Source of the DNA: a virus
Direction: 5' to 3' (one strand)
Length of the DNA: 64,000 nucleotides
IMG/VR virus record: IMGVR_UViG_3300030430_005376
Coordinates: 7,857 to 71,856 of that record
Position 1 is the first letter of the stretch, and each line of letters starts with the position of its first letter. Positions 22,630 through 31,901 of the stretch are shown here, piece by piece. The notes under the pieces were generated by a model. The model was not told the DNA's origin. It did no database searches and was given only the letters and a program-made list of their open reading frames with translations. Made by a program: the position numbers and the translations under genes.

Positions 22630-23066
22630 TTTTTTACAACCCCCGTCACATACTTTGATATGAATTCAGTTTCTCGACCATAATCATCGTGAAGCCTAAC
22701 AACGTCATCAGTTCTAGACGTGGTAGAAATCTCTAAAATAGTTGAATCTTCTAAAGCTTCTAGCCTGTAAGGACATGATGCCTGGACTGAGAGTGCCATT
22801 CCGGGAGAGAGTTCTTGTGATGTAATATTACCTATGCCTTTTGTCACAAATGATTCATCAGCAAAGTAAGCTCTAAGTTTACCAGATGCGCAAATAAGGA
22901 GCTCGTCTTTGAGCCTATTGTATTTAAAGCTGTTTCTTTTTCCCTTGGACAAATTAAAAGTTTTCACACGGACAGAGTTAGGACTCTGCCATGATGTTTC
23001 CTCTCCCCAGGGTTTTTCTATAGAAGAAGATTTTACAACCCAAGCTGTTCTGCTTTCTGAAGCCAT
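22614..23066 (-). CDS. Cupin resembling the mannose-6-P isomerase type II domain
   Basis: 150-aa single-domain cupin. EKPWGEETSW and the later ILEISTTSRTDDVVRLHDDY with YGRE match cupins linked to sugar-nucleotide pathways. The usual metal-binding HxH is absent: the equivalent segment reads KGKRNSFKYNRLKDELLICA, with Phe and Tyr where His is expected. It may be a non-metal sugar isomerase or a binding protein. ATG at 23066 follows GGGAGA; overlaps the epimerase stop by TAATG. Confidence 0.7.
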   Translation of the reverse strand: MASESRTAWVVKSSSIEKPWGEETSWQSPNSVRVKTFNLSKGKRNSFKYNRLKDELLICASGKLRAYFADESFVTKGIGNITSQELSPGMALSVQASCPYRLEALEDSTILEISTTSRTDDVVRLHDDYGRETEFISKYVTGVVKKWFPT

Positions 23067-24103
23067 TAAATCTCCCACCAGTCAATAGTTTGCTCAAGCC
23101 CTTCCCAAAAAGTTATGAGAGGTTTGTAACCTAATTCTTTTTTCGACCGACTAAGGTCAGCAAGTGTGTGCTTAACGTCACCGGGTCTCTCAGGCGCGTG
23201 AGTAACTTCAATGTTAAAGTTTTGTTTAAAAAAGTTTAAAATGTCATTATTTGAAACGCTAGTTCCACAAGCAACGTTATAGCATCTTCCGTTAAATTGA
23301 CTATCAGAGTTTGCTGCTAAAATGTTTGCGTAAACAACATTGTCAATATAGCACATGTCTCTTGTTTGTTCGCCGTCGCCGTCAGATCTAAGTGGCAGAC
23401 CATTTTTAGTTGCATGACACCAGGCTGCTACTGCTGTTGAGTAAGGTGAATCTCCGTATTGACCCGGGCCGAAAACATTAAAATATCTTAGGCAGACAAC
23501 ATCTAGGCTGTAAAGTTCAGAACACATTTTCGCGTAGTCTTCAACCGCAAATTTTTGCCATGCATAGGGAGACTTCGGCAAAATTCTACCTCGCTCACTT
23601 TCATTTGTAGGCATAGTCTCGGCGCCACCGTAAACAGAAGAAGAGGAGGCCCAGACAACTCTTTGAACGTTGCCTGCACAAGCTTCAAACAATCGAACAG
23701 TTTTTAGAATATTTTCTGATGTTGTTTCTGTTGGATTTTCAACTGAGTATGACACTCTTGGGACAGCTGCTTGATGAAAAACAACATCGTAATTTTTCTG
23801 GACTATGTGCTCAATCATCCCATCTGATGATAAATCATCTTGTATGACAAGTATAGTATCTCTTCCTCTATCTAACTTTTGCGAAGGTGCAGTATTTGCT
23901 TGGCCACCAGAGCCAAGCTGTCTGTAAAAATGGCTGATAAAACTGCTGTTGGGTAAAACCCTTATTTTTGAGTCATTAAGCGACTCTAAATTTCCGTTGG
24001 ACATATTGTCGACTACGTCCACTAACCAACCTTCGCTAACAAGCTTTTTAGCAAGGTGTGATCCGATGAAACCGCACCCACCCGTCACTAGGGCTCTTCT
24101 CAT
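23066..24103 (-). CDS. NAD-dependent sugar epimerase/dehydratase (WbpP/GalE type)
   Basis: 345-aa extended short-chain dehydrogenase acting on a nucleotide sugar. TGGCGFIGSHLAKKL is the NAD-binding GxxGxxG. SSSSVYGG supplies the catalytic Ser and SPYAWQKFAVEDYA the YxxxK. RYFNVFGPGQYGD and DMCYIDNVV are substrate-side motifs of UDP-hexose/HexNAc 4-epimerases. ATG at 24103 follows GGAG; a GTG six bases upstream is not preferred. With the cupin it may form a small glycan pathway for virion or host-surface modification. Confidence 0.88.
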   Translation of the reverse strand: MRRALVTGGCGFIGSHLAKKLVSEGWLVDVVDNMSNGNLESLNDSKIRVLPNSSFISHFYRQLGSGGQANTAPSQKLDRGRDTILVIQDDLSSDGMIEHIVQKNYDVVFHQAAVPRVSYSVENPTETTSENILKTVRLFEACAGNVQRVVWASSSSVYGGAETMPTNESERGRILPKSPYAWQKFAVEDYAKMCSELYSLDVVCLRYFNVFGPGQYGDSPYSTAVAAWCHATKNGLPLRSDGDGEQTRDMCYIDNVVYANILAANSDSQFNGRCYNVACGTSVSNNDILNFFKQNFNIEVTHAPERPGDVKHTLADLSRSKKELGYKPLITFWEGLEQTIDWWEI

Positions 24104-24171
24104 AAACACTCCTATAATTGTTATTTAAATACTACATTGAAAGAAGAGAGTTTATAACTATTTAATCAACA

Positions 24172-25092
24172 TCAAGATTCGTTAATTATGTGACCAGATC
24201 CTATTTTCAACTCAATCTTACACATCTTAATTTCACTCAACTCAGATAATCTTGAAAAAACATCTCTTGTTAGAGACTTAATAAAATTCATGTCGTATTT
24301 AAGTGTCTCTCTTGTCTCTGAAGACCTTAGATAGAACTCACCATATAGAAACTCATTTCTAAGCATAAAGTGGCACAGAGATAAACAGGAGTCATCTGTG
24401 TATATAAACCTTCGTGACTCATGTGTTTCTTCACGTCCGTATTCATTAGCACCTGCTAGTTCGTCATCAATCTTCTTTAAGAGTTTTCTTCTGATCTTAT
24501 CGTAATATACTTTTTCTTTTTCATAAGACAACATTTCTTCTGAAACATCTTCAAAAGTTCCATTATCATAATGGGTTATAGACATTCCAATCCTTTCTAA
24601 AGATTCTTCAGATGCAGCGGAACCCATAAACATGCGAGCGAAACTATGAAAAGATCTTCCTTCAAAATGTGATCGAAGGTTATGTACTATGTAATTAACC
24701 ATGTTTTCATCAATTTCTTTTCTTAGAGTTATAACATTAGGATAGTTCTCAAACTCATCAGCTGCTTCTGAGAATAGATCATAAACTTTTTTAAGTGAAA
24801 CTAGATTTTGAATCTCATCTCCGCGCTTTTGAAACCTGTCAGCGATCACACTCCATTCTGGCAGTAGCAAAATCATCACGTTGTTAAAGTTTGACAAATC
24901 TCTTTTTAAAGCTTCTACATGAAAATAATCATTCCTACCGTAAAGCCGAGCGTAAACAATCATCGAAAGAGATGATCTATCCTGAATGTTCCAACAGTAA
25001 TTAGATGCCTCATGAATCTTCTGGTACAAGGTGGTCTTGCCACTCAAATCAGGACCTTCAAGAGTAATTTGATTTATTGGTGTTTTTCTCAT
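24172..25092 (-). CDS. P-loop nucleotide kinase, thymidylate kinase-like
   Basis: 306-aa protein with Walker [10 protein letters not shown] at residues 13-21 and a DRFQKRGDE segment near residue 105, in the position of the DRY/DRF and lid Arg of thymidylate and deoxynucleoside kinases. The kinase core (about 180 residues) is followed by about 125 residues of unrecognised helical sequence, so it is longer than dTMP kinase (about 210). A nucleoside or nucleotide substrate is inferred from the family and from its overlap with the GMP reductase gene. Confidence 0.65.
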   Translation of the reverse strand: MRKTPINQITLEGPDLSGKTTLYQKIHEASNYCWNIQDRSSLSMIVYARLYGRNDYFHVEALKRDLSNFNNVMILLLPEWSVIADRFQKRGDEIQNLVSLKKVYDLFSEAADEFENYPNVITLRKEIDENMVNYIVHNLRSHFEGRSFHSFARMFMGSAASEESLERIGMSITHYDNGTFEDVSEEMLSYEKEKVYYDKIRRKLLKKIDDELAGANEYGREETHESRRFIYTDDSCLSLCHFMLRNEFLYGEFYLRSSETRETLKYDMNFIKSLTRDVFSRLSELSEIKMCKIELKIGSGHIINES

Positions 25093-26180
25093 TTAACAAA
25101 GACTCCGTTGAATTGCTGTGATACCCTGACAAAGGTAGTACACTTGCTAAGCTGCTTAAGGGACGGCGCGCCCACATATGTGCATGTAGATCTTAAACCT
25201 CCCAATAAGTCTTTTACAGTGTCGTCAACACTTCCCTTGAAGGGCACTTCAACAGTTCTTCCTTCAGAAGCACGATATTCAGCAACACCACCGGAGTGTT
25301 TATTCATGGCTGTGTCTGAAGACATGCCGTAAAAAGTAACATATTTTCTCTCATCAAAAATCGGCCCGCCTGTTTCACCATCATCGTAAACTTCACGCTC
25401 AGACGTCTTAAATCTTTTTATGGTGATTTCTCCTCCTCCTTCAATGTGCCCCGCAAACATGCCTCCCATCATTACAAAGTCTGCGCCAGCTGCAAAAGCC
25501 TTAGCAACATCTCCAGGACAGGTACACCCTCCGTCGGCGATAATATGACCTCCTAAACCGTGAGCTGCATCAGCACATTCTATGATGGCTGACAGTTGGG
25601 GATAACCCACGCCTGTCTTTATACGTGTAGTGCACACACTCCCAGGTCCAATACCTACTTTCACAATGTCAGCGCCTGCAAGAATTAACTCTTGCGTCAT
25701 ATCAGCGGTTACAACGTTTCCTGCGATAAGAGTAATGTCTGGATTTTTTTCTTTAAAACGCCTCACGAAGTCAACAAAATATTCTGAGTAGCCATTTGCT
25801 ACATCAATGCAAACAAACTCTATGTTTGCCTGAAAGTTGTCAATAATGTTTTGAGTTTTTTCTAGATCTGAGAGAGAAATTCCGGTGGACATTATTGTAG
25901 TCGATGTTTGCCAGTCTGCTTGGTTTGCTTTATAATCGTCATGATTATATGACTTTACTAAGCAAGTCATAAGACCGTGTTCGTTTAAAGCTCTTGACAT
26001 CTCAAATGTACCTACGCCGTCCATGTTGGCAGCAATAACCGGAATACCTGTCCAGCTTCTACCGTTTCTAAAAGTATACTGCCTTTTGAGAACTACATCT
26101 TTTCTGCTTCTTGCTTCTGATCGCTTAGGGCGTATCAGTACATCTTTAAAATCTAGCTTTAAGTCTTCTTCAATCCTCAT
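25089..26180 (-). CDS. guaC: GMP reductase
   Basis: 363-aa enzyme reducing GMP to IMP with NADPH. It starts [20 protein letters not shown], almost identical to E. coli GuaC. The catalytic loop [20 protein letters not shown] contains the active Cys with the Thr-Thr-Arg of GMP reductases; [20 protein letters not shown] and [20 protein letters not shown] follow. CBS domains of IMP dehydrogenase are missing, as expected. Compared with E. coli it has an extra 15-residue loop near [15 protein letters not shown]. Likely redirects guanine nucleotides toward adenine. Confidence 0.95.
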   Translation of the reverse strand: MRIEEDLKLDFKDVLIRPKRSEARSRKDVVLKRQYTFRNGRSWTGIPVIAANMDGVGTFEMSRALNEHGLMTCLVKSYNHDDYKANQADWQTSTTIMSTGISLSDLEKTQNIIDNFQANIEFVCIDVANGYSEYFVDFVRRFKEKNPDITLIAGNVVTADMTQELILAGADIVKVGIGPGSVCTTRIKTGVGYPQLSAIIECADAAHGLGGHIIADGGCTCPGDVAKAFAAGADFVMMGGMFAGHIEGGGEITIKRFKTSEREVYDDGETGGPIFDERKYVTFYGMSSDTAMNKHSGGVAEYRASEGRTVEVPFKGSVDDTVKDLLGGLRSTCTYVGAPSLKQLSKCTTFVRVSQQFNGVFVK

Positions 26181-26535
26181 ATTTCCTCACTATGAAATTT
26201 TTTTCTATGTATTCGTGTGTCATTTCGCTTAAACCGTGCCCTGTCAAAATAGTGTAAGATCGGTTCCACTTCTTTTTTCCACCTTTTTTATCGATAACAA
26301 CACCGCAAAAGTTTACCTTGTCTCCAACATACATCTCTTTTAAGTTGATCAGAACAAAAGTTAAGACGTTTCCTGGTTCAAATAAGGTGTGATCAGCATC
26401 GCTGCGAAAACTAGCTTTAATCCTGGCAAGTCTTTTTTCTGATTTTTTGATTCTCTTTTTCCTCTTTTTATTTGACAAGTGGGCGTACTTTCGCAGCGCT
26501 CGTTGAAGCTCCCCAGTTGGGGTCGTTTGATGCAT
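26170..26535 (-). CDS. Hypothetical basic protein following dnaE
   Basis: Up to 121 aa; the start is unsure because the ATG at 26535 lacks a ribosome site and lies inside dnaE, and the real start may be near 26476. The N-terminal part is strongly basic ([20 protein letters not shown]). The C-terminal part ([20 protein letters not shown] and onward) forms a beta-rich domain. The basic N-terminus suggests nucleic-acid or ribosome contact. No family recognised. Confidence 0.5.
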   Translation of the reverse strand: MHQTTPTGELQRALRKYAHLSNKKRKKRIKKSEKRLARIKASFRSDADHTLFEPGNVLTFVLINLKEMYVGDKVNFCGVVIDKKGGKKKWNRSYTILTGHGLSEMTHEYIEKNFIVRKYED

Positions 26536-29500
26536 TAGTTAACCATATTGTGTAGGGTTGCATAGAGTTAGGAATCTGACCCCAGACACGAAGCCAACCT
26601 GTATTGCTTTCCTCATCTGTTATCTTAACACGATAGAAAGTCTTTTTATTCTTTGTGGTCTTTTTAATTGTCTCAACAACACAGAACCAAGCAATACCTT
26701 TTTCACCTGGATCCATCTGCAGAACTGACTTGACATTAGCACTTCGAATCTTTGTCATAAGTTCGTCAGGAAATGCTAAGTCGTCACGAGTTGCAGAGCA
26801 CATGTCCTGATACATTTGAAGCTTTTCAATACGTGTCCAGTCTTCAACATCTTGCGTTTCTTCAATAAGTTTCGGAAGGATAGGTTCTGCATCTTTCTTC
26901 TTTGCTTGTCGAAGTGTCATGCCAAACTTACTCTTTTTAAGCGTGTTGTAGTTCTCGATGATAATCTCGTGAAGCTGCCTGTGATTGTTAATCTCACCTT
27001 TCCACACTTCTTCGAGAACGTCGAGTGCTTCCACAGAACATAGCGCAGCGAAACCAGTCTTATTGAGTTTAGAGTGGTACCACTTTCCTTCTTCATCGTA
27101 AAGCATTTGATTTAGCGATGTGTAGGGGCGATTCTCAAAGATTTCTTTAACAGCATTTTTGCCAAGACCCTTGATAGATGTCAAAGGAGGAATGAAAGAG
27201 TTTTTATTTTCAGACCATGCCCAGTTGATACCTGACTCATTGACGTCAGGAGTACTGACTGAATAACCCATCGCTTTAATCTCAGAGATTGCTTTTGACA
27301 AGTTCTTAGGGTTACCATTTTCAGATTCAAGAATCGTACCAAGCCAATCAGTCTCGTAGTATGTGTGAAGCCAGGCAGCATAGTAGGAACCGATTGCATA
27401 AGCAACAGCATGCGACTTGTTGAAGCCGTAAACTGAGAAGAACTCAATTCTTTCCCAAAGCTCTTGAGAAACATGTTCAGGCACGCCATTTAGATCTTTA
27501 GCACCTTTGACAAACTTAAGACGAGCAGCCTCACGCTCATCACCTTTCTTGCCCATCGTGTCAAGAGACTTCTTGACCAGCGTCTTGCGAAGCTTATCAG
27601 ATTCCGCCGGTGTGAAACCGCCTAGTTTCTGTGCCAAAAGCATGAACTGCTCTTGGAAAGTAACGTGACCGAATGTTGGCCCAAGAATCTCTTTGATAAT
27701 TGGGTGAGCATACTCGATCTGTTCGGCCCGGGCTTTATCCTTGACATATTTCTTGTGAACGTTAGCTCGAAGAGGACCGGGTCGATAGATTGCCGTCAGT
27801 GCAGCGAGTTCGATGATAGATGTCGGCTTAGCATCTTCGCAGAAACGTCGAGCGCCTTCAGCTGTGAACTGAAAGACACCTACTTTACGGCGCTGATGAT
27901 AAACGTGCTCCCAGACCTTTGGATCATCTTGTTCCACGAATCGGCAGTTGAGATGCTCGTCAAACCAGTCACGAATCTCAATGAAGGTGGGTTCTTTACC
28001 TGTTTCTCTAGTGATAATTCGACGAATGCAGTTTTCAACATCCTTAAGAAGCGTAAGACCCAAGAAGTCAAACTTAATGAAACCATTATCTTCCAAGTTT
28101 CGGAAGTTCATGCCTTCTGTCCAAGGAGTCTGTAGTTCGCCTCGAACACCGATAATAGGCATTGTTTTCGCCAAGTCTTCAGCCGGGCCTATGATAACGC
28201 CACCGGCGTGACGACCAATTGATCTATTTTGCATGAAGAGCGCTTCAATGTGATCTTTGACCTTTGGATACTTTTCCATAAAGTCGCGATACTTTTTGGA
28301 GTATTCCATACAGTCTTCATGCTTGAGAACAAACACAGACTTCTCAGTGTTTTCGTCCCTCGCTTGTGCCATAACTTCATCTTGCAGCGGACCAGTCATC
28401 TTATTGACCTCAGCAAAGTCAATCTGGTAGAACTTAGCAATGTCCTTGACAAGAGACTTAAGCTTTAGCGTGTTAAAGTTGGAAACAGGAATAACTGATT
28501 CAAAACCATAAAGTTCTCTTGCGGCATTAATAAGGGCGTCGCGATCACCTGCATCAGAGTCAATGTCAGGCCAGGATGTTCTGTGACGCCCAAGGAATCG
28601 CTCCCAAAGGAGATCGTACTTGAGCGGATCGACCTGGGTTATTCCAAGAAGGTAGTTGACTAGAGAACCACCGCCCGAACCTCGAGCAGCTCCAAAGAGA
28701 GTATGATCTGCAGCTTTGTGGAAGACTTCGTTCATGACCAAGAAGTAGTTTTCAAATCCTAAGAACTTGATATCAGCAAGTTCCATCTTGGCACGTTCAA
28801 CGTACTCTTCTTTTTCATGCATTCCTTCTTTGACTAGTGCTTGCTTAACTTTCTGCGCAAGCTGTTGAAAAGCAGTCTGGTCTGGTTTATTAAAATCAGG
28901 CAACTTAACACTGGTATCAATCCAACAATCAGTACATTTATCCCAAGCGATATCATGAGTTCTCTCAATCGAATCCTTAACGGCAATTTCGTATCCCTCA
29001 TAAGTGTCTTTATATTCATCGTAGTGCCTCGTAAATTCATCCCACATCTGTTGCGCATTCTTAGGGTAGAGCTCGCACTTTAGATCTTCAAACTCTGGCA
29101 AGGGAGAAGGATCATTACCCATCCAACCTAGCTTTTTGTAAAGCTCGCGTGCTTCCCATTTGTTAGGATTGTAGTAGTGTGAGTCAGGAGTAGCGACAAG
29201 ATTGAGACCTGTCATTTCTGCGTGCCGCAGTAAGTGATGGTTTACAAGATGTTGTTGTTTAAGCCTGTTAAATTGAATCTCAAGATAAAAGTTTTCTTCA
29301 CCAACAGCATCAACAAACTTATCAGATAGCTGCATAAGCTCTGCTTGAATCTCACTGTCTGACTTCTTAAGCGCATTTCCGCGCATGATTCTATTAGAGT
29401 AAATACCACCTAAACAAGCGGTAGAGACATTAAGGCCTTTGCCATGTTGTTTGAGAAGATCAAAGTCAATGCGGGGATAACGATAGAATCCCTCTGTGTA

Positions 29501-29983
29501 CGCACGTTTGATCAGAGTGAACAAATTGCCTAAACCTTCACGGTCCTGTGCAGTGATCACCAGATGATAACGTCGTTTCCATTCATCCTTGTTGACATCT
29601 ACTGTCTTAGTCTCGTCTTCGTTCTCGATAACATGCCCAGCATCAGCATCTTCCTTAAGCGCCTTTTGCTTTGCAAGTGCTCGATCAATCTTTGATTGCT
29701 CATAATCTTCTTTCCAGCCTGCAAGCGAGGGAACAAAATAGAACTCGCAACCATAAATCTGTCGATACTTTCGGCCGCTCTTCTGAATCTTGGTTGCATG
29801 CTTGTGAGCGTGTGCCAAACCGCTACCGTTTCCGTGATCAGTCAGACCCCAAGCGTCCATGCCATTTTCAAGAACAAAGTCAATGTGATCCTTAGGGTAA
29901 CCTAGTCCGTCGAAGACCGAGAAACCTGTGTGACCGTGTAATCCTACAAAGCGAGTTGGCGCTTTCATGTCAAAAATGTTCAT
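26468..29983 (-). CDS. dnaE: DNA polymerase III alpha subunit (DnaE type)
   Basis: 1171-aa replicative polymerase of family C. N-terminal PHP domain (GLHGHTGFSVFDGLGYPKDH, LTDHGNGSGLAHAHKHA). The palm carries GAARGSGGGSLVNYLLGITQ and PDIDSDAGDRDALI with the PDxDxD catalytic Asp pair. RSIGRHAGGVII and FGFNKSHA-like VYGFNKSHAVAYAIGSYYAA are fingers motifs. A helix-hairpin-helix and OB-fold domain lie at the C-terminus. ATG at 29983 follows TAGGAG; upstream in-frame codons are not used. Length matches bacterial DnaE. It is the likely genome replicase. No clamp or epsilon subunit was seen here. Confidence 0.96.
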   Translation of the reverse strand: MNIFDMKAPTRFVGLHGHTGFSVFDGLGYPKDHIDFVLENGMDAWGLTDHGNGSGLAHAHKHATKIQKSGRKYRQIYGCEFYFVPSLAGWKEDYEQSKIDRALAKQKALKEDADAGHVIENEDETKTVDVNKDEWKRRYHLVITAQDREGLGNLFTLIKRAYTEGFYRYPRIDFDLLKQHGKGLNVSTACLGGIYSNRIMRGNALKKSDSEIQAELMQLSDKFVDAVGEENFYLEIQFNRLKQQHLVNHHLLRHAEMTGLNLVATPDSHYYNPNKWEARELYKKLGWMGNDPSPLPEFEDLKCELYPKNAQQMWDEFTRHYDEYKDTYEGYEIAVKDSIERTHDIAWDKCTDCWIDTSVKLPDFNKPDQTAFQQLAQKVKQALVKEGMHEKEEYVERAKMELADIKFLGFENYFLVMNEVFHKAADHTLFGAARGSGGGSLVNYLLGITQVDPLKYDLLWERFLGRHRTSWPDIDSDAGDRDALINAARELYGFESVIPVSNFNTLKLKSLVKDIAKFYQIDFAEVNKMTGPLQDEVMAQARDENTEKSVFVLKHEDCMEYSKKYRDFMEKYPKVKDHIEALFMQNRSIGRHAGGVIIGPAEDLAKTMPIIGVRGELQTPWTEGMNFRNLEDNGFIKFDFLGLTLLKDVENCIRRIITRETGKEPTFIEIRDWFDEHLNCRFVEQDDPKVWEHVYHQRRKVGVFQFTAEGARRFCEDAKPTSIIELAALTAIYRPGPLRANVHKKYVKDKARAEQIEYAHPIIKEILGPTFGHVTFQEQFMLLAQKLGGFTPAESDKLRKTLVKKSLDTMGKKGDEREAARLKFVKGAKDLNGVPEHVSQELWERIEFFSVYGFNKSHAVAYAIGSYYAAWLHTYYETDWLGTILESENGNPKNLSKAISEIKAMGYSVSTPDVNESGINWAWSENKNSFIPPLTSIKGLGKNAVKEIFENRPYTSLNQMLYDEEGKWYHSKLNKTGFAALCSVEALDVLEEVWKGEINNHRQLHEIIIENYNTLKKSKFGMTLRQAKKKDAEPILPKLIEETQDVEDWTRIEKLQMYQDMCSATRDDLAFPDELMTKIRSANVKSVLQMDPGEKGIAWFCVVETIKKTTKNKKTFYRVKITDEESNTGWLRVWGQIPNSMQPYTIWLTNASNDPNWGASTSAAKVRPLVK

Positions 29984-29990
29984 TATACTC

Positions 29991-30027
29991 CTAAAAATAA
30001 ACCTCACACTTATTATAAAATGTGAGG
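29991..30027 (-). terminator. Rho-independent terminator upstream of dnaE
   Basis: On the minus strand CCTCACA pairs with TGTGAGG around a 12-nt A/T loop and is followed by a U-rich TTTATTTTT tract. It ends the transcription unit of the 30058-30882 gene. The loop contains the TATAAT of the candidate dnaE promoter. Confidence 0.75.
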
Positions 30028-30040
30028 CTTAGGTTTACAC
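30012..30040 (-). promoter_or_regulatory. Candidate dnaE promoter inside the terminator loop
   Basis: GTGTAA and TATAAT separated by 17 nt on the minus strand, with the -10 box 29 bases before the dnaE ATG. The consensus -10 lies in the loop of the terminator at 29991-30027, giving a stop-and-restart junction. Confidence 0.45.
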
Positions 30041-30057
30041 TCTTTTAAATTTATTAC

Positions 30058-30882
30058 TTAAGCTTGGGAAGATAATGCATCTTTTAGTTTTTTTGCTTCT
30101 TCTTCACTCAAAGCACCTTTTTTGACGTTTGCAATCAGCTGATTCTTCATCTTTTCGGCAGCTTCTGTTTTTATAGTCTTTCTTCTCTTCAGTATCGCAG
30201 TTGTAAAATCCTTGTCAATTAACGGCCCTTTACGTTTTTTGCCGTTTAAGTCTGTGTACTCTTCAGAAATAAGTTCAAGATACAACCTTTTCCCTTCTTT
30301 AGTATCCATCACGGCAGCAAGATAGTCTACCATTTCATAGCGTGACCATGATTTTACTACAAGAGTTTTTCCAGGATTTCTTGCTATGTCAGTTAGCTTC
30401 AACGGAGTATCTTTACCGCCGGTTCGGCGGAGTGACCTCAGCTTCTTTAACACACCCTCAACAGTATCTAACTGCTCAATGCTTTTTTGCAACATATTTG
30501 GGAGAAAGTTAAAAGCCCCCCACACAGCAGCTACAAGCAGTAGCGGCCCAGCAAAGCTCGCGGCGGTTTTCGCCGCCTTGAAAGCACTTTCGCTTCCCTT
30601 CTGCAACAATGTCTTTTTCAATAGTGTTGACGCTGTGCCTTCTACGCCGCCTATTTCAGCTTGTACCCCTCTGCCGTAAGTGCCTCCAGAAGATGCTCCA
30701 GCCGCCGCGCCGCCGGACCCACCCATAGCAATTGCAAGTAATTTAGATCCCTGAAAAGATCCCAGAAGAGCTAATAATTTAGCTGTCTCTGTGGCCCCGG
30801 AAACTGTTCCAGCTCTCTTTACTTCGGCTTCACCAAGCATTTCAACGACTAAGTGCTTTAGTTCTCTTCTCGTAATTTTCAT
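30058..30882 (-). CDS. Virion-type protein with N-terminal motif and hydrophobic centre
   Basis: 274-aa protein starting MKITRRELKHLVVEMLGEAE, the same layout as other N-terminal LRxIIRE proteins here. A Gly/Ala/Ser-rich stretch (residues 45-75) precedes a hydrophobic segment FAGPLLLVAAVWGAFNFLPN (about 112-131). The C-terminal half is soluble and Lys-rich. The combination suggests an internal head protein that is proteolytically processed and perhaps injected through a membrane. This is inference; no catalytic motif is present. It is followed by a terminator. Confidence 0.5.
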   Translation of the reverse strand: MKITRRELKHLVVEMLGEAEVKRAGTVSGATETAKLLALLGSFQGSKLLAIAMGGSGGAAAGASSGGTYGRGVQAEIGGVEGTASTLLKKTLLQKGSESAFKAAKTAASFAGPLLLVAAVWGAFNFLPNMLQKSIEQLDTVEGVLKKLRSLRRTGGKDTPLKLTDIARNPGKTLVVKSWSRYEMVDYLAAVMDTKEGKRLYLELISEEYTDLNGKKRKGPLIDKDFTTAILKRRKTIKTEAAEKMKNQLIANVKKGALSEEEAKKLKDALSSQA

Positions 30883-30903
30883 ATAGATAAGTATTGACTA
30901 TTC

Positions 30904-31899
30904 TTAGTAAAAGTCAGTCAAGTTTACACCTTTCTCTTTTGCCTCGTCAAGGTGAACAAGCGGATCATATCCTTCGCTTTCACGAATCTCTCTAATCGTT
31001 CTACGTATACCTTCTTCAAGTGAAATCTTGGGCTGCCAGCCTGACATTGCTCTAAACTTTCTTGAAGACAATCGGTGGTTTCCTAAATAGTCAGTTTCAG
31101 GATGCCAGGTCAAAACATCTGAAGTCTTGCCTGTTTCTTCAAGAAGTATACTTGAGAGCAATTCCATGATCTCGCCTGTGTTCATAGGCGTCTCTGCAGC
31201 CACGTTCCAGTCGTCATTCCACAGACCTTGCTTAATGGCTGTTAAAACTGCATCGCAGTAATCATCAACATGCATGTAGTCTTTGATCTTCTCTTTATCT
31301 AAGAACATGTCAATTTCTCCACGATTGTTCAAACTTCCATATACAGTCTTAGCTATAAGAGAGTTCATGTCACCATCACCGCCGTAAGCAAAGAGAGGTC
31401 GAACAATCATCCATCTGTTACCTGTTTGACTTTTGACAATGTCTTCGGCACATAGTTTCTGACAGCCGTAAAGAGTTGAAGGTCCTTTTGTTGAAACCTC
31501 TGTTATGTCTATTTCTTGATATTTAGCAACATCATAAATAACTGTGGTTCCCATGTAACAAACAGGTATTCCTAAACCTTTTGCTGCTCTGCAAATGTTA
31601 TAAGTGCCGGCGACATTAGTCAATGTTGCTTCACTTGCGTTTAGTGCAACAACATCAGTTCCGACAACGGCTGCATTGTGAATCACAACATTGACTTTGT
31701 TTCGATAGAAAAACTCTTTCCAAGCCATAATATCATTCTGATGAACACAAAGCTCTCCTGGCTTATGGAAAATTAATTCAACATCGTTTGGTGTGTCGAA
31801 TTTTGAATCTGAAGAAACGTGTTTAAAGCCAAACTCTTGAAGCTTTCTTACAAGATTTCTACCGATGAAGCCTTTTTCACCTGTTACAAATACATTCAT
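30904..31899 (-). CDS. NAD-dependent epimerase/dehydratase (GDP-fucose synthase-like)
   Basis: 331-aa extended SDR enzyme. VTGEKGFIGRNLVRKL is the NAD(P)-binding motif. MGTTVIYD and TLYGCQKLCAED give the active-site Thr/Ser and the YxxxK pair. NVAAETPMNTGEIMELLSSI and SSRKFRAMSGWQPKISLEEG are typical C-terminal substrate-domain elements. Related to GDP-L-fucose synthase and dTDP-sugar epimerases. Substrate is not certain. With the phosphomannomutase and the epimerase at 23066-24103 it may contribute to a phage glycan. Confidence 0.82.
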   Translation of the reverse strand: MNVFVTGEKGFIGRNLVRKLQEFGFKHVSSDSKFDTPNDVELIFHKPGELCVHQNDIMAWKEFFYRNKVNVVIHNAAVVGTDVVALNASEATLTNVAGTYNICRAAKGLGIPVCYMGTTVIYDVAKYQEIDITEVSTKGPSTLYGCQKLCAEDIVKSQTGNRWMIVRPLFAYGGDGDMNSLIAKTVYGSLNNRGEIDMFLDKEKIKDYMHVDDYCDAVLTAIKQGLWNDDWNVAAETPMNTGEIMELLSSILLEETGKTSDVLTWHPETDYLGNHRLSSRKFRAMSGWQPKISLEEGIRRTIREIRESEGYDPLVHLDEAKEKGVNLTDFY

Positions 31900-31901
31900 T
31901 T

